DNA of 53,199 bases from Prolixibacteraceae bacterium (GTDB taxonomy: Bacteria > Bacteroidota > Bacteroidia > Bacteroidales > Prolixibacteraceae): positions 1 through 53,199 of the forward strand of contig JANQHI010000018.1 in NCBI GenBank assembly GCA_028282705.1, read 5' to 3'. Within the stretch, counting starts at the first letter, position 1. Each line of letters starts with the position of its first letter. The notes under the pieces were generated by a model, which was given only the letters and a program-made list of their open reading frames with translations, had not been told where the DNA came from and searched no databases. The position numbers and the translations under genes are program-made. Shown one piece after another: positions 26,630-34,837 of this stretch.

Positions 26630-26746
26630 GTTGGCGGAATTAAATTGTAACATATTGATTCACAGTTCGACTACGCTCATTATGACAGTCAGGCTGAACG
26701 TAGTCGAAATCTGAATATCAACTGATTATGAAATAACTCCGACAAC
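26630..26746. mobile_element. MITE-like palindromic repeat element
   Basis: The core has perfect 10-bp arms TTCGACTACG (26666-26675) and CGTAGTCGAA (26699-26708) around a 23-nt loop. Outside it, GTTGGCGGAATTAAAT (from 26630) and AAATAACTCCGACAAC (to 26746) form an imperfect terminal inverted repeat, about 13 of 16 positions paired. The 117-bp unit encodes nothing. The core resembles intergenic palindromes often seen in Bacteroidota genomes. No target-site duplication was recognised. Confidence 0.6.
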
Positions 26747-26802
26747 GCGCTTTTGGGTATAAAAAAGTATAGTTTGTTGTGTAAAGTTTATTTAATTATA
26801 GT

Positions 26803-27468
26803 TTACCTGAATTTCATTAGTTCATCTTTATCAAAATTTTCATTTAGCCTAAAGGTTGTTAAGTTTTCCTGGATGTCCATTAATATTAAATTGAGCAAGA
26901 CAAAATTTGATAAAACCTCAATGGCTTTTTGCCTGTGGATGTGCGCCTCCCTGATAAATTTTGAAAGGGTTATGGATTGACGTGAAACCAAATAATCAAT
27001 CAGGAACTTTTCGTCATCAGAATAAGTAAAATATATTCCTTTAAGGCTTTTTTGCTTTTTCCAGACTTCTACCTGTATACTGTTTGCCAGCAGGTTTTCA
27101 TCCTTTTTTCTGACATAGGCAGTCCATTTGCCTGATTCATCTTTGGCAAAGTGAGGCTTTTGATAGCTAGGGTCAATTTTTATTTCAAGCACTGTTTTGC
27201 CTTCCGCGTTCCACTGGTAAGTTGAAAAGTGTATTTTAGGTTTTGAAAATAAATTGGCAGCAGCTTCTACCATATAATATTCTTCATCAGAGCGTACTCC
27301 TGCAATTTTGCCATTATCTTTTACACCAACCAAAAGCCTTCCTCCATCAGTGTTGGCAAAAGCTACCAATGATTTGGCAATTTTTTTTGAATCATTGATG
27401 CAAAATTTAAAATCTTGCTGTTGGTGTTCCCCTTCAGCAATTAGTTTTATAAGTTTAGAAACTGCCAC
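26803..27468 (-). CDS. AlbA_2 domain putative DNA-binding protein
   Basis: 221 residues with an N-terminal AlbA_2 (Schlafen-like, divergent AAA_4) domain. Seen are EGEHQQQDFKFCI, KSLVAFANTDGGRLLVGVKD and a beta segment KTVLEIKIDPSYQKPHF. The C-terminal region (about 145-221) looks like a winged helix. It is usually annotated as an ATP-binding or transcriptional regulator-like protein; the function is not established. The only plausible start is a GTG at 27468, 28 bp after the acetyltransferase stop on the same strand, so the two genes are likely cotranscribed. Confidence 0.85.
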   Translation of the reverse strand: MAVSKLIKLIAEGEHQQQDFKFCINDSKKIAKSLVAFANTDGGRLLVGVKDNGKIAGVRSDEEYYMVEAAANLFSKPKIHFSTYQWNAEGKTVLEIKIDPSYQKPHFAKDESGKWTAYVRKKDENLLANSIQVEVWKKQKSLKGIYFTYSDDEKFLIDYLVSRQSITLSKFIREAHIHRQKAIEVLSNFVLLNLILMDIQENLTTFRLNENFDKDELMKFR

Positions 27469-27496
27469 TTGTTTTTGAATTAAAAGTTGACGGAAT

Positions 27497-27943
27497 TTAT
27501 TTCATCCATTCATAGGTCAGGTAATGGTCTCCATCCATCCCCAGTTTTTTGTATACTTTTTGTGCTTTTTTATTTGAATTATCCACATACAGCCTGATGC
27601 CCATCACATCATCTTTCTCTTTTACAATTTCCTGGATATGTTTATACATTTTTGAATAGATTTTTTTCCCCCTGTATTCAGGGGTGATGTAAACAGATTG
27701 CAGCCACCATACTACACCATTTCTCCAATCACTCCATTCAGAAGTAACCAGCACTGAACCAACTACTTTATTATCAGCCTCAGCAACAAAGTAAAAGCCT
27801 TTTGCATGGTCACTAAAAACTGCATTTACACCTTTTTTCACTGTTGCAACATCCAGCTGAAGGTTTTCTGTTTCACTTGCCATTTCAACCTGGAAACCAG
27901 CTATGGCTTCACTATCCTGGTATTTAGCCTCCCTGACAATCAT
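27497..27943 (-). CDS. GNAT family N-acetyltransferase
   Basis: 148-residue GNAT-fold protein. N-terminal REAKYQDSEAIAGFQVEM, central GSVLVTSEWSDWRNG, acetyl-CoA loop in SVYITPEYRGKKIYSKMYKH (motif A, about 88-107), and C-terminal LYVDNSNKKAQKVYKKLGM are all typical. The substrate is unknown. It is near the AlbA_2 gene, and a 135-bp gap separates it from the NifX-like gene upstream. Confidence 0.9.
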   Translation of the reverse strand: MIVREAKYQDSEAIAGFQVEMASETENLQLDVATVKKGVNAVFSDHAKGFYFVAEADNKVVGSVLVTSEWSDWRNGVVWWLQSVYITPEYRGKKIYSKMYKHIQEIVKEKDDVMGIRLYVDNSNKKAQKVYKKLGMDGDHYLTYEWMK

Positions 27944-28078
27944 AGTCCTTAATAGTAATTAAATTATTCCCTAAAGCTTTGTGAAAGTTTCTTTTTTTTA
28001 AGAACAAAGAGCATTTTGACTTTTAGTGAGGATTATTCAAATTAATAAGTTAAAACAGGTGCTAAATGATGAACTTAA

Positions 28079-28396
28079 TTACTTGATCTTGTTTAAAACA
28101 TCCTCAATTTTGATCCTCTCTTCATCAATCAAAACAAGTTGTGTACCATGCTTTTTCAATAGTTCTTGCACTTTAGGCCCTACCTCCCCGGTTACAACAA
28201 TTGATACACCATGTTTTTTCAGGAATTCAACAAGCTGCACCCCTGCTTTGTCTTCTTCTTTGAATGGATTTTCAATGATTGCGTGGTCTTTTTTTTCACC
28301 ATCAAATAAGACAATGTTCTCACACCTTCCAAAACGAATATCTAAAAATGATTTAAGGGTTTTGCCTTTTGAAGAGATTGCATACATTTTCTTCAT
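28079..28396 (-). CDS. NifX/NifB-type dinitrogenase cofactor-family small protein
   Basis: 105 residues, a single NifX/NafY-like ribonuclease-H-like fold domain: YAISSKGKTLKSFLDIRFGR, then ENPFKEEDKAGVQLVEFLKK and VVTGEVGPKVQELLKKHG. Family members bind iron-sulfur or iron-molybdenum clusters or regulate other metal proteins. No nitrogenase gene is nearby, so a general Fe-S or redox role is more likely. It stands between the CMD-family and GNAT genes on the same strand. Confidence 0.87.
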   Translation of the reverse strand: MKKMYAISSKGKTLKSFLDIRFGRCENIVLFDGEKKDHAIIENPFKEEDKAGVQLVEFLKKHGVSIVVTGEVGPKVQELLKKHGTQLVLIDEERIKIEDVLNKIK

Positions 28397-28453
28397 GGTA
28401 GTAATTTTAGGTTGAAATGCTACAAGATATAAAATTACAACTTTTATCGCGCA

Positions 28454-28798
28454 TTATTGTTCATTTAATTCTTCCCAGTACTCAACTGCCCTTCTGGTGT
28501 GTGGGATCACAATTGTACCACCAACTAAATTGGCTACTGAAAAGATTTCAAATAGTTTATCAGTGGTAACACCTAGTTCAAAACATTTTTCCAGGTGGTA
28601 TTTTATGCAGTCATCACAACGCAAAACCATTGAAGAAACCAGCCCCAGCATCTCTTTGGTTTTGGCATCAAGGGCTCCATCCTGGTAAGTAATTGTATCC
28701 AAACTATAAAGCCTTTTTATAGCTTTATTTCCTGAACCAAGAATTTTCTGATTCATTTTTTCCCTGTGGTCATTAAATTTTTTTACTTCATTTCCCAT
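28454..28798 (-). CDS. Carboxymuconolactone decarboxylase (AhpD-like) family protein
   Basis: 114 residues with the CMD/AhpD-like helical fold. The redox motif CDDCIKYHLEKCFELGV contains CxxC plus the downstream His. The C-terminal IVIPHTRRAVEYWEEL is also typical. Such proteins reduce peroxides with thiol partners, or decarboxylate; the CxxC favours the peroxidase type. It starts 23 bp after the miaB stop on the same strand and is probably cotranscribed with it. Confidence 0.87.
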   Translation of the reverse strand: MGNEVKKFNDHREKMNQKILGSGNKAIKRLYSLDTITYQDGALDAKTKEMLGLVSSMVLRCDDCIKYHLEKCFELGVTTDKLFEIFSVANLVGGTIVIPHTRRAVEYWEELNEQ

Positions 28799-28821
28799 AT
28801 CAAAAGAAAATACAGGTTTAT

Positions 28822-30156
28822 TTATTGGTTATTCAAAGCTTCCCCAATAAGGGTAGTTTGAGTGCAACTTTCTATTATTACATTAACATAGCTTCCTTTG
28901 TTAAAGTTTTCTTTTGGGAACACAACCACCTTGTTTTGTGAAGTCCTCCCAAAAAACATTTCCTGAGATTTTTTGGATATCCCTTCAACAAGGACTTCAA
29001 ATGTTTGCCCAATATCTTTTTGGTTGCTTTCAATTGAAAGTTTGTTCTGAAGGGCAATTACTTCATTTAGCCTTTTGGTTTTTAGCTCCTCAGGTACATC
29101 ATCTTTTAAATTTTTATGTGCATAAGTCCCAGGGCGTTCAGAGTATTTAAACATAAATGCCATATCAAACTGAGCCCATCCCATTAGCTTAAGGGTTTCC
29201 TGGTGGTCTTCTTCTGTTTCTGTGCAAAACCCTGTGAAAACATCAGTGGTTATACCACATCCAGGGATTATTTCACGAATTGCCTTTATTCTTTCTTTAT
29301 ACCAGGTTTGGTCATATTTCCTGTTCATCAACTTTAATATGCGCGAACTTCCTGATTGTAGGGGCAGGTGGATATGTTTGCAGATATTATCATAGTTGGC
29401 TATCATCCTCAACACTTTATCTGACATGTCTTTAGAATGTGAGGTGGTAAAACGCACACGCATTTTTGGAATTGCCTGTGCAACCTTTTCAAGTAAATCC
29501 CAGAAACGCACAGGTTTTCGTTCACCTTCAGGCAGCCATTTATATGAATTTACATTTTGCCCTAATAGTGTCACTTCCTTGTATCCATTTGTTGCAAGGT
29601 CAAGCACCTCATTAATGATATCTTCAGGGGCCCTGCTGCGTTCCCTGCCACGTGTGTAAGGTACAATACAATATGTGCAGAAATTATTGCATCCACGGGC
29701 AATACTCACAAACCCAGAAATAGCCTTGTCTCCAATCCTTACAGGCGTGATTTTATCATAGGTTTCATTTTCAGATAACTCAACATTGATGGCTTGCTTG
29801 CCCTGTTCTGCTTTGCCAATCAGTAATGGTAAGTCACGATAGGCATCAGGACCTGCAACCAGGCTGACAGCTTTATGTTTAAGAAGTTTGTCTTGTATCC
29901 TTTCTGCCATACACCCAATTACCCCAACCATTAAGTTTTTGCCCTTCTTCTTGTGGCTATTGTATAAATCAAGCCTTCCCCAAATCCTTTGTTCTGCATT
30001 TTCTCTAATAGAACATGTATTCAGGAATATGGTATCAGCCTCTTCTGCTGAGTTTACCATCTCATACCCACTTTCACCCATAATGGCTGCTACAACCTCA
30101 CTATCTGCAACATTCATTTGGCAACCATATGTTTCTATATATAACTTCTTTTCCAC
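28822..30156 (-). CDS. miaB: tRNA-2-methylthio-N6-dimethylallyladenosine synthase
   Basis: 444-residue radical SAM methylthiotransferase modifying A37 of tRNAs. The N-terminal MTTase domain has its three cysteines (YGCQMN, NTCSIRENA, GCMAERI). The radical SAM cluster motif CNNFCTYC lies near residue 160, and a C-terminal TRAM domain is at about 380-444. There is no ATG at the expected position. A GTG at 30156 gives the standard VEKKLYIETYGCQMN start, and a TTG at 30177 is the alternative. A TATTTTTG -7-like box at 30182-30175 would put the transcript start after the TTG, which favours the GTG. Confidence 0.94.
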   Translation of the reverse strand: MEKKLYIETYGCQMNVADSEVVAAIMGESGYEMVNSAEEADTIFLNTCSIRENAEQRIWGRLDLYNSHKKKGKNLMVGVIGCMAERIQDKLLKHKAVSLVAGPDAYRDLPLLIGKAEQGKQAINVELSENETYDKITPVRIGDKAISGFVSIARGCNNFCTYCIVPYTRGRERSRAPEDIINEVLDLATNGYKEVTLLGQNVNSYKWLPEGERKPVRFWDLLEKVAQAIPKMRVRFTTSHSKDMSDKVLRMIANYDNICKHIHLPLQSGSSRILKLMNRKYDQTWYKERIKAIREIIPGCGITTDVFTGFCTETEEDHQETLKLMGWAQFDMAFMFKYSERPGTYAHKNLKDDVPEELKTKRLNEVIALQNKLSIESNQKDIGQTFEVLVEGISKKSQEMFFGRTSQNKVVVFPKENFNKGSYVNVIIESCTQTTLIGEALNNQ

Positions 30157-30331
30157 TGCAATAAAATTGATCAGCAAAAATAGGGGATTTTTTGGAAATG
30201 GCCTCTTTTATAATGGAGTCCCAATTCAGATTAAGTTAACATACAAATTATTTATTAACAGCATAATATCATTCAATTAATCCCTATTGCTGAAATATTT
30301 ACATTAGTACAATGTGTTGTGGATAATTTCG

Positions 30332-30363
30332 TTGTAGTTATAATTCAATTTAAATTATATTTG
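30332..30363 (+). promoter_or_regulatory. Candidate promoter for the SPOR-like gene and purF
   Basis: A TTG at 30332-30334 (-33-like) and TATATTTG at 30356-30363 (-7 box, matches TAnnTTTG) are separated by 21 bp, within the spacing known for Bacteroidota. The start codon follows 22 bp after the -7 box. Confidence 0.5.
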
Positions 30364-30385
30364 CAACCTCAACCAGTTAGGTAGG

Positions 30386-30859
30386 ATGAAGAAGATAATT
30401 GGCTTAGTGCAGGCTTTATTTATTTGTTACCCAATGTTTGCCCAACCGATTGAAGATGAAGCGGGAGGGGGACTTACAAAACTTCCTGAAATTTTATTAA
30501 GAGTACAACCTAATCAAGACAACAGGCTGGATAGCATGTTGGCCTGGCATATTGAAAATAATCTTCGGAAAGGTGGGATGGATGGTTATCGTGTAGAAAT
30601 ATTTTTTAGTTCAGCTCCTGATGCCAAGGAAAAAGCATTGGAAATAAAAAGGGAATTCCTGACTTCATATCCTGATTTAGCTGTCCATTTGAAATTCAGG
30701 GCACCTGATTTCAGGGTTAGGGTAGGCGATTTTAGGACTAAGAATGAGGCTTTGAAGCTAAAAAAAGAAATAGAATATAAATACCAATCTTATATAGTCC
30801 CTGATTTAATTAAGTTCCCAGAGCTTGTTTCATCTGAAAAAGGAAAAATAAATGAGTGA
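30386..30859 (+). CDS. Exported SPOR-like protein
   Basis: 157 residues with signal peptide (about 1-19, ending MFAQ). The C-terminal 85 residues (GYRVEIFFSSAPDAKEKALE ... FRVRVGDFRTKNEALKLKKE) have the beta-alpha-beta pattern and the VRVGDF(R)xxxEA signature of SPOR domains, which bind denuded peptidoglycan at septa. It overlaps the purF start by 8 bp (ATGAGTGA), so the two are cotranscribed and coupled. A connection between septal binding and purine synthesis is not evident. Confidence 0.83.
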   Translation: MKKIIGLVQALFICYPMFAQPIEDEAGGGLTKLPEILLRVQPNQDNRLDSMLAWHIENNLRKGGMDGYRVEIFFSSAPDAKEKALEIKREFLTSYPDLAVHLKFRAPDFRVRVGDFRTKNEALKLKKEIEYKYQSYIVPDLIKFPELVSSEKGKINE

Positions 30860-32750
30860 GTTGATCAAACATGAATGTGGAATTGCACTGGTTCGGTTGT
30901 TAAAACCTCTTGAATATTACAAAGAAAAATATGGAACGTGGAAATATGGCTTAAATAAGCTGTATTTGCTCATGGAAAAGCAACACAATAGGGGGCAGGA
31001 TGGTGCAGGGATTGTAAACATTAAAATTGACCTGGAGCCTGGGATGGATTACATTAGCAGATATAGGTCAGTTGACCAGAATCCAATAAAAGATATTTTT
31101 GATAAAGTAAACAAGTCTTTTAAAAAAGCCCTAAAAGGTAGTGCAAATATTGATGACCCAAACTGGGCATACCATAATTTGCCATTTTCGGGAGAACTGT
31201 TTTTGGGGCATTTAAGATATGGGACTTTTGGCAGGAACAGCATTGGCTATGTGCATCCTGTGGCCAGGCAAAACAATTGGAAATCAAGGAACTTGGTGTT
31301 GGCCGGGAACTTTAACATGACCAACACTGATGAGCTTTTTCAACGTTTGATAGAATTGGGGCAACATCCTAAAGCCTATACTGACACTGTTACAGTGCTC
31401 GAAAAAGTTGGGCATTTCCTTGATGAAGAAAACCAATTATTGTTCAGGAAATATAAAAGTGAAGGATTTAAAAACAATGAAATTTCACCTTTAATTGAGA
31501 AAAACCTGGATGTCCAAAATATTTTAGAGAGAGCTTCAAAAGACTGGGATGGTGGTTATGCCATTGCAGGGCTCATTGGCCATGGAGATGCATTTGTTAT
31601 GCGTGATCCATGGGGTATAAGGCCTGCTCATTATTATTATGATGATGAGATTGTTGTGGTGGCATCTGAAAGGCCTGTTATCCAAACTGTGTTAAATGCT
31701 AAACTTGAAGAGATCAAGGAAGTTAAGCCTGGAGAAGCCCTGATCATAAAAAAAGATGGCAGGATAGCCTCTGAAATAGTAAGGGTTCCACACAAAAGAA
31801 AGTCGTGTTCATTTGAACGTATTTATTTTTCAAGAGGTTCTGATGCAAGTATTTATGGCGAACGAAAGGAGCTTGGGAAATTACTTATCCCTACCATATT
31901 GAAAGCAGTTAACCATGATTTTGAAAATACAGTTTTTTCATATATACCCAACACATCAGAAACTGCATTTTATGGCATGATGGAAGGTGTGCGTGACTAT
32001 TTGATTGATTGGAAAATAAAGGAAATAAGGGAAAAAAATGGCTCATTATCAGACAGTGAGATAAAGAGCATTATCCAACGTGAACCACGTATGGAGAAAA
32101 TCGCCATAAAAGATGTAAAATTGCGTACGTTCATTGCTGATGATGCCAGCCGCGATGACCTGGTTGCCCATGTGTATGATGTAACTTATGGGGTTATTAA
32201 AAGTGAAAAAGACACACTGGTTATAATTGATGATTCAATAGTGAGGGGGACTACATTGAAAAAAAGTATTTTAAGCATACTTGACAGGCTAAACCCTAAA
32301 AAGATCATTGTTGTTTCTTCTGCTCCACAGATAAGGTACCCTGATTGTTATGGCATTGATATGGCACGCCTCGAGAAATTTGTAGCATTTAATGCAGCCG
32401 TAGGGTTATTAAAGGATACAGGACAAGAAGAAGTGATACAAGAGGTTTATAATAAATGCAAAGAACAGCAAAATTTACCAAAAGAAGAATTGGTTAATTA
32501 TGTCAAAGACATTTATAAATCTTTTACCTATGAGCAGGTGTCTGCAAAGATTGCAGAACTGCTTACTCCTAAAAACTGTGGGGCTGAAGTAGAAATTGTC
32601 TACCAGTCAGTAGAGAATTTGCACAAAGCTTGCCCAAACGACTTGGGCGATTGGTATTTTACAGGTGATTACCCAACTCCTGGTGGAAACAAAGTAGTCA
32701 ACCTTTCATTTATAAATTTTGTTGAGGGTAAAGACGAAAGGGCTTATTAG
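30852..32750 (+). CDS. purF: Amidophosphoribosyltransferase (PurF-type), long Bacteroidota form
   Basis: 632 residues, first committed step of purine synthesis (PRPP + glutamine to phosphoribosylamine). The Ntn-hydrolase glutaminase domain has CGIA with the nucleophile at Cys9, RGQDGAG near residue 47 and GHLRYGTFG near 119. The phosphoribosyltransferase domain has the PRPP loop VIIDDSIVRGTT near 458. The protein is longer than E. coli PurF (about 505), with extra sequence after the glutaminase domain and at the C terminus. The eight residues before Cys9 must be removed to expose the N-terminal Cys, as in PurF types with a propeptide. Confidence 0.9.
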   Translation: MSELIKHECGIALVRLLKPLEYYKEKYGTWKYGLNKLYLLMEKQHNRGQDGAGIVNIKIDLEPGMDYISRYRSVDQNPIKDIFDKVNKSFKKALKGSANIDDPNWAYHNLPFSGELFLGHLRYGTFGRNSIGYVHPVARQNNWKSRNLVLAGNFNMTNTDELFQRLIELGQHPKAYTDTVTVLEKVGHFLDEENQLLFRKYKSEGFKNNEISPLIEKNLDVQNILERASKDWDGGYAIAGLIGHGDAFVMRDPWGIRPAHYYYDDEIVVVASERPVIQTVLNAKLEEIKEVKPGEALIIKKDGRIASEIVRVPHKRKSCSFERIYFSRGSDASIYGERKELGKLLIPTILKAVNHDFENTVFSYIPNTSETAFYGMMEGVRDYLIDWKIKEIREKNGSLSDSEIKSIIQREPRMEKIAIKDVKLRTFIADDASRDDLVAHVYDVTYGVIKSEKDTLVIIDDSIVRGTTLKKSILSILDRLNPKKIIVVSSAPQIRYPDCYGIDMARLEKFVAFNAAVGLLKDTGQEEVIQEVYNKCKEQQNLPKEELVNYVKDIYKSFTYEQVSAKIAELLTPKNCGAEVEIVYQSVENLHKACPNDLGDWYFTGDYPTPGGNKVVNLSFINFVEGKDERAY

Positions 32751-32772
32751 GTCTGATTTTAGAGGCTAATAA

Positions 32773-33732
32773 TTATTCAGGTTCAGGCCACTCCCCATTG
32801 TCTTTTGATTTTATGTAGGTTTCAATATGCCTGTCTTTTTTTACCTCATAAATATCATTGATGGTAACAATTATTCCTGTCTCCAACACGTCCCCAAATT
32901 TCTCGTTCACCACAGTCCCAAATGTTTTCATTGATGGGGAAAGGTTCATATAAGAATTAATAAGGGGGGGTATGTTTTCACCATACAAGCGCACATTTTG
33001 GGTTAATATTTTGTAATCTTCCTTGTAATCTGAACCTGTAAATAAAGCCTTCATCTTCTTTTCATCAATGTCAAATTCAATAGGTTTTTTTGCATAAACA
33101 AGGTTTTCTCTGTCCCTGAAGTATTTTTTAAAAAAGAACTGTATCAGGTTTCGCGCTTCATTATGGAAATGGGAATACATAGTTATTTTCCCAAAAAAGT
33201 ATTTAATTTCAGGATGGTCAACTGTTAAAGCACCAAGCCCATCCCATAAATTATCAAGGGCAAATAAAGCCTTGGCTCCAGCTTTGCTTGATTGGTAAAC
33301 TGGCTGCACAAATGAACGCCCAAGCTCTAATGTATAAGGAACATATTCTTTGTAAAATTTTTCAGAAAAATGAAATAACCTTGATGTTGCCAATAGTACA
33401 TCTCCATTTTCATCAGTAGCAGCATCAGCACATACAAGATACCTGTAGCCACCCAATATTTCTTCTGCATCAGGATCCCAAACAATCAGCTGTTTGTATG
33501 GCTTATCAGATGTGTCATAATTATCTATATCTGTGTCTTTACCTGTACCCCCACCAGCACTCCTGAATGTTAATTCCCTAAGGCGCCCAATTTCTTGCAT
33601 TATTTTTGGTGAATCATGATGAGTCACAATATAAATATCGTTTGCACCTTTATTTGTCCTCCTTAGTAACTTTTCTGGTGTTAATTCAGCTTTAATTTCT
33701 TTCCTTGAAATAGGTGCTATAATATCCTTCAT
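32773..33732 (-). CDS. glsB: GNAT-type N-acyltransferase for amino-acid lipid synthesis (GlsB-like)
   Basis: 319-residue OlsB/GlsB-family acyltransferase (Acetyltransf_5 type). Family segments visible: IGRLRELTFRSAGGGTGKDT (about 47), WDPDAEEILGGYRYLVC (about 84), ELGRSFVQPVYQS (about 137) and LWDGLGALTVDHPEIKYFFG (about 165). In Bacteroides, GlsB N-acylates glycine with a 3-hydroxy fatty acid to start glycine lipids. It lies 71 bp after the PlsC-like partner, in the same order as the known pair. The amino acid used (glycine versus ornithine) cannot be read from sequence. Confidence 0.85.
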   Translation of the reverse strand: MKDIIAPISRKEIKAELTPEKLLRRTNKGANDIYIVTHHDSPKIMQEIGRLRELTFRSAGGGTGKDTDIDNYDTSDKPYKQLIVWDPDAEEILGGYRYLVCADAATDENGDVLLATSRLFHFSEKFYKEYVPYTLELGRSFVQPVYQSSKAGAKALFALDNLWDGLGALTVDHPEIKYFFGKITMYSHFHNEARNLIQFFFKKYFRDRENLVYAKKPIEFDIDEKKMKALFTGSDYKEDYKILTQNVRLYGENIPPLINSYMNLSPSMKTFGTVVNEKFGDVLETGIIVTINDIYEVKKDRHIETYIKSKDNGEWPEPE

Positions 33733-33803
33733 GTAAAATGTGTTATCGCAAAATGGATTATAAAATTAAAAAAATATATGGTAGGACAATTATGGTTCAA
33801 TGA

Positions 33804-34655
33804 TTAATTGTTAATTCTTTCCTGTTCAGGGAAAGTATAAATAAGGTTTTTAACATGCTCTGCCCATTGCTTCTGTGTTTTGGTTTTATTGAAAGTAGCA
33901 TAGGGGATAGGTTTGCCAAAGTATATGCTAACATCTTTGTTGCGATGTTTATATGTTTCATCAGGGAGGAAAAACATCTCAAGATTCCATTTTATCCTGA
34001 AGAATTTTCGCCAATTAGCCAACCTATAAAAACGTTTACTATTCTTTCCTCCAATGAACACAGGGATCACATTCCTCTTAAACTCAATTGATTTGGCAAT
34101 GAAGTGTTTCTGCCACTCCAGGTCAATAACCTTTCCTTTGATTTTCCTTGAAGCATAGCCTGATGGGAAGATCAGGACTTGTTCATCAGATAAATATATC
34201 TCTCTTACAGTTTTTGCAACTTCCCTGCTATTGCCTCCATGTTTGTTAAGGGGGATAAAGACTTCCTGGAGGTTTGGGATGTTCATGATCACATCATTGA
34301 CCAGGAATTTGAATGGTCCAAGTTTACTATGGACTGTTTTCATTAATACCAACCCATCAAAACCGCCAAGAGGGTGGTTGGCAGCAAATATAAATTTGCC
34401 ATTGGCTGGAATATTTTCCAACCCATATATTTTTTCAGTAATATTAAATTCATCTACAATCCCATTTACAAAATCAATCCCATTCAGGTGCCCATGTTTT
34501 TGAATCATTTCATTGATGAAGCCAATGTGCATAATCCTGTGTATGTACCCATAAACAAACCAGGGCAACACCCTTGCCACGCTAGGGCTTTTTTCTTTAA
34601 TGACCTCTTTCATGTTTATAGGCTTGAAGCCTTTTCCTGCTGCCATAGTTAACAT
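33804..34655 (-). CDS. glsA: PlsC-type O-acyltransferase (GlsA-like)
   Basis: 283-residue 1-acylglycerol-phosphate-acyltransferase-fold enzyme with HX4D in FAANHPLGGFDGLV (about residue 113) and the second motif in LIFPSGYASRKIKG (about 184). With the adjacent GNAT enzyme it forms the OlsA/OlsB-type or GlsA/GlsB pair, where GlsA esterifies the hydroxy group of the N-acyl chain. First gene of the pair on the minus strand. ATG 34655 is the longest start; ATGs at 34646 and 34613 are also possible. Last apparently core gene before the accessory region. Confidence 0.85.
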   Translation of the reverse strand: MLTMAAGKGFKPINMKEVIKEKSPSVARVLPWFVYGYIHRIMHIGFINEMIQKHGHLNGIDFVNGIVDEFNITEKIYGLENIPANGKFIFAANHPLGGFDGLVLMKTVHSKLGPFKFLVNDVIMNIPNLQEVFIPLNKHGGNSREVAKTVREIYLSDEQVLIFPSGYASRKIKGKVIDLEWQKHFIAKSIEFKRNVIPVFIGGKNSKRFYRLANWRKFFRIKWNLEMFFLPDETYKHRNKDVSIYFGKPIPYATFNKTKTQKQWAEHVKNLIYTFPEQERINN

Positions 34656-34755
34656 GGTTTTTGTGATAGCAAATAAATAAAAAATAGTTGCAATAAAAAA
34701 TTTTAACCGGGAGAATAGTAAATTGACCTGAATATTGACCGCTCTATGAAATGAA

Positions 34756-34802
34756 CTTTCCGGGTTTTCCCTAAAGGGATCGCTTGACGTGAAAACCGGA
34801 AG
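34756..34802. terminator. Stem-loop after the broken subtilase
   Basis: CTTTCCGGGTTTTC (34756-34769) pairs with GAAAACCGGAAG (34791-34802), with two bulged bases. A nested TCCCT/AGGGA (34768-34772 and 34775-34779) is an alternative. No T run follows on the minus strand. It sits at the junction where base composition changes. Confidence 0.5.
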
Positions 34803-34837
34803 ATTGAATTAAAATTTAAACAGTGTCTTAAATCCTG

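Noticed and set aside
26803-27468. AlbA_2/Schlafen-like protein as a phage-defence gene
   Set aside because: No nuclease domain, no defence neighbours and apparent cotranscription with an acetyltransferase; evidence is too thin.
28079-28396. Part of a nitrogen-fixation cluster
   Set aside because: No nif genes are nearby, and single NifX-like proteins are widespread in non-fixing bacteria.
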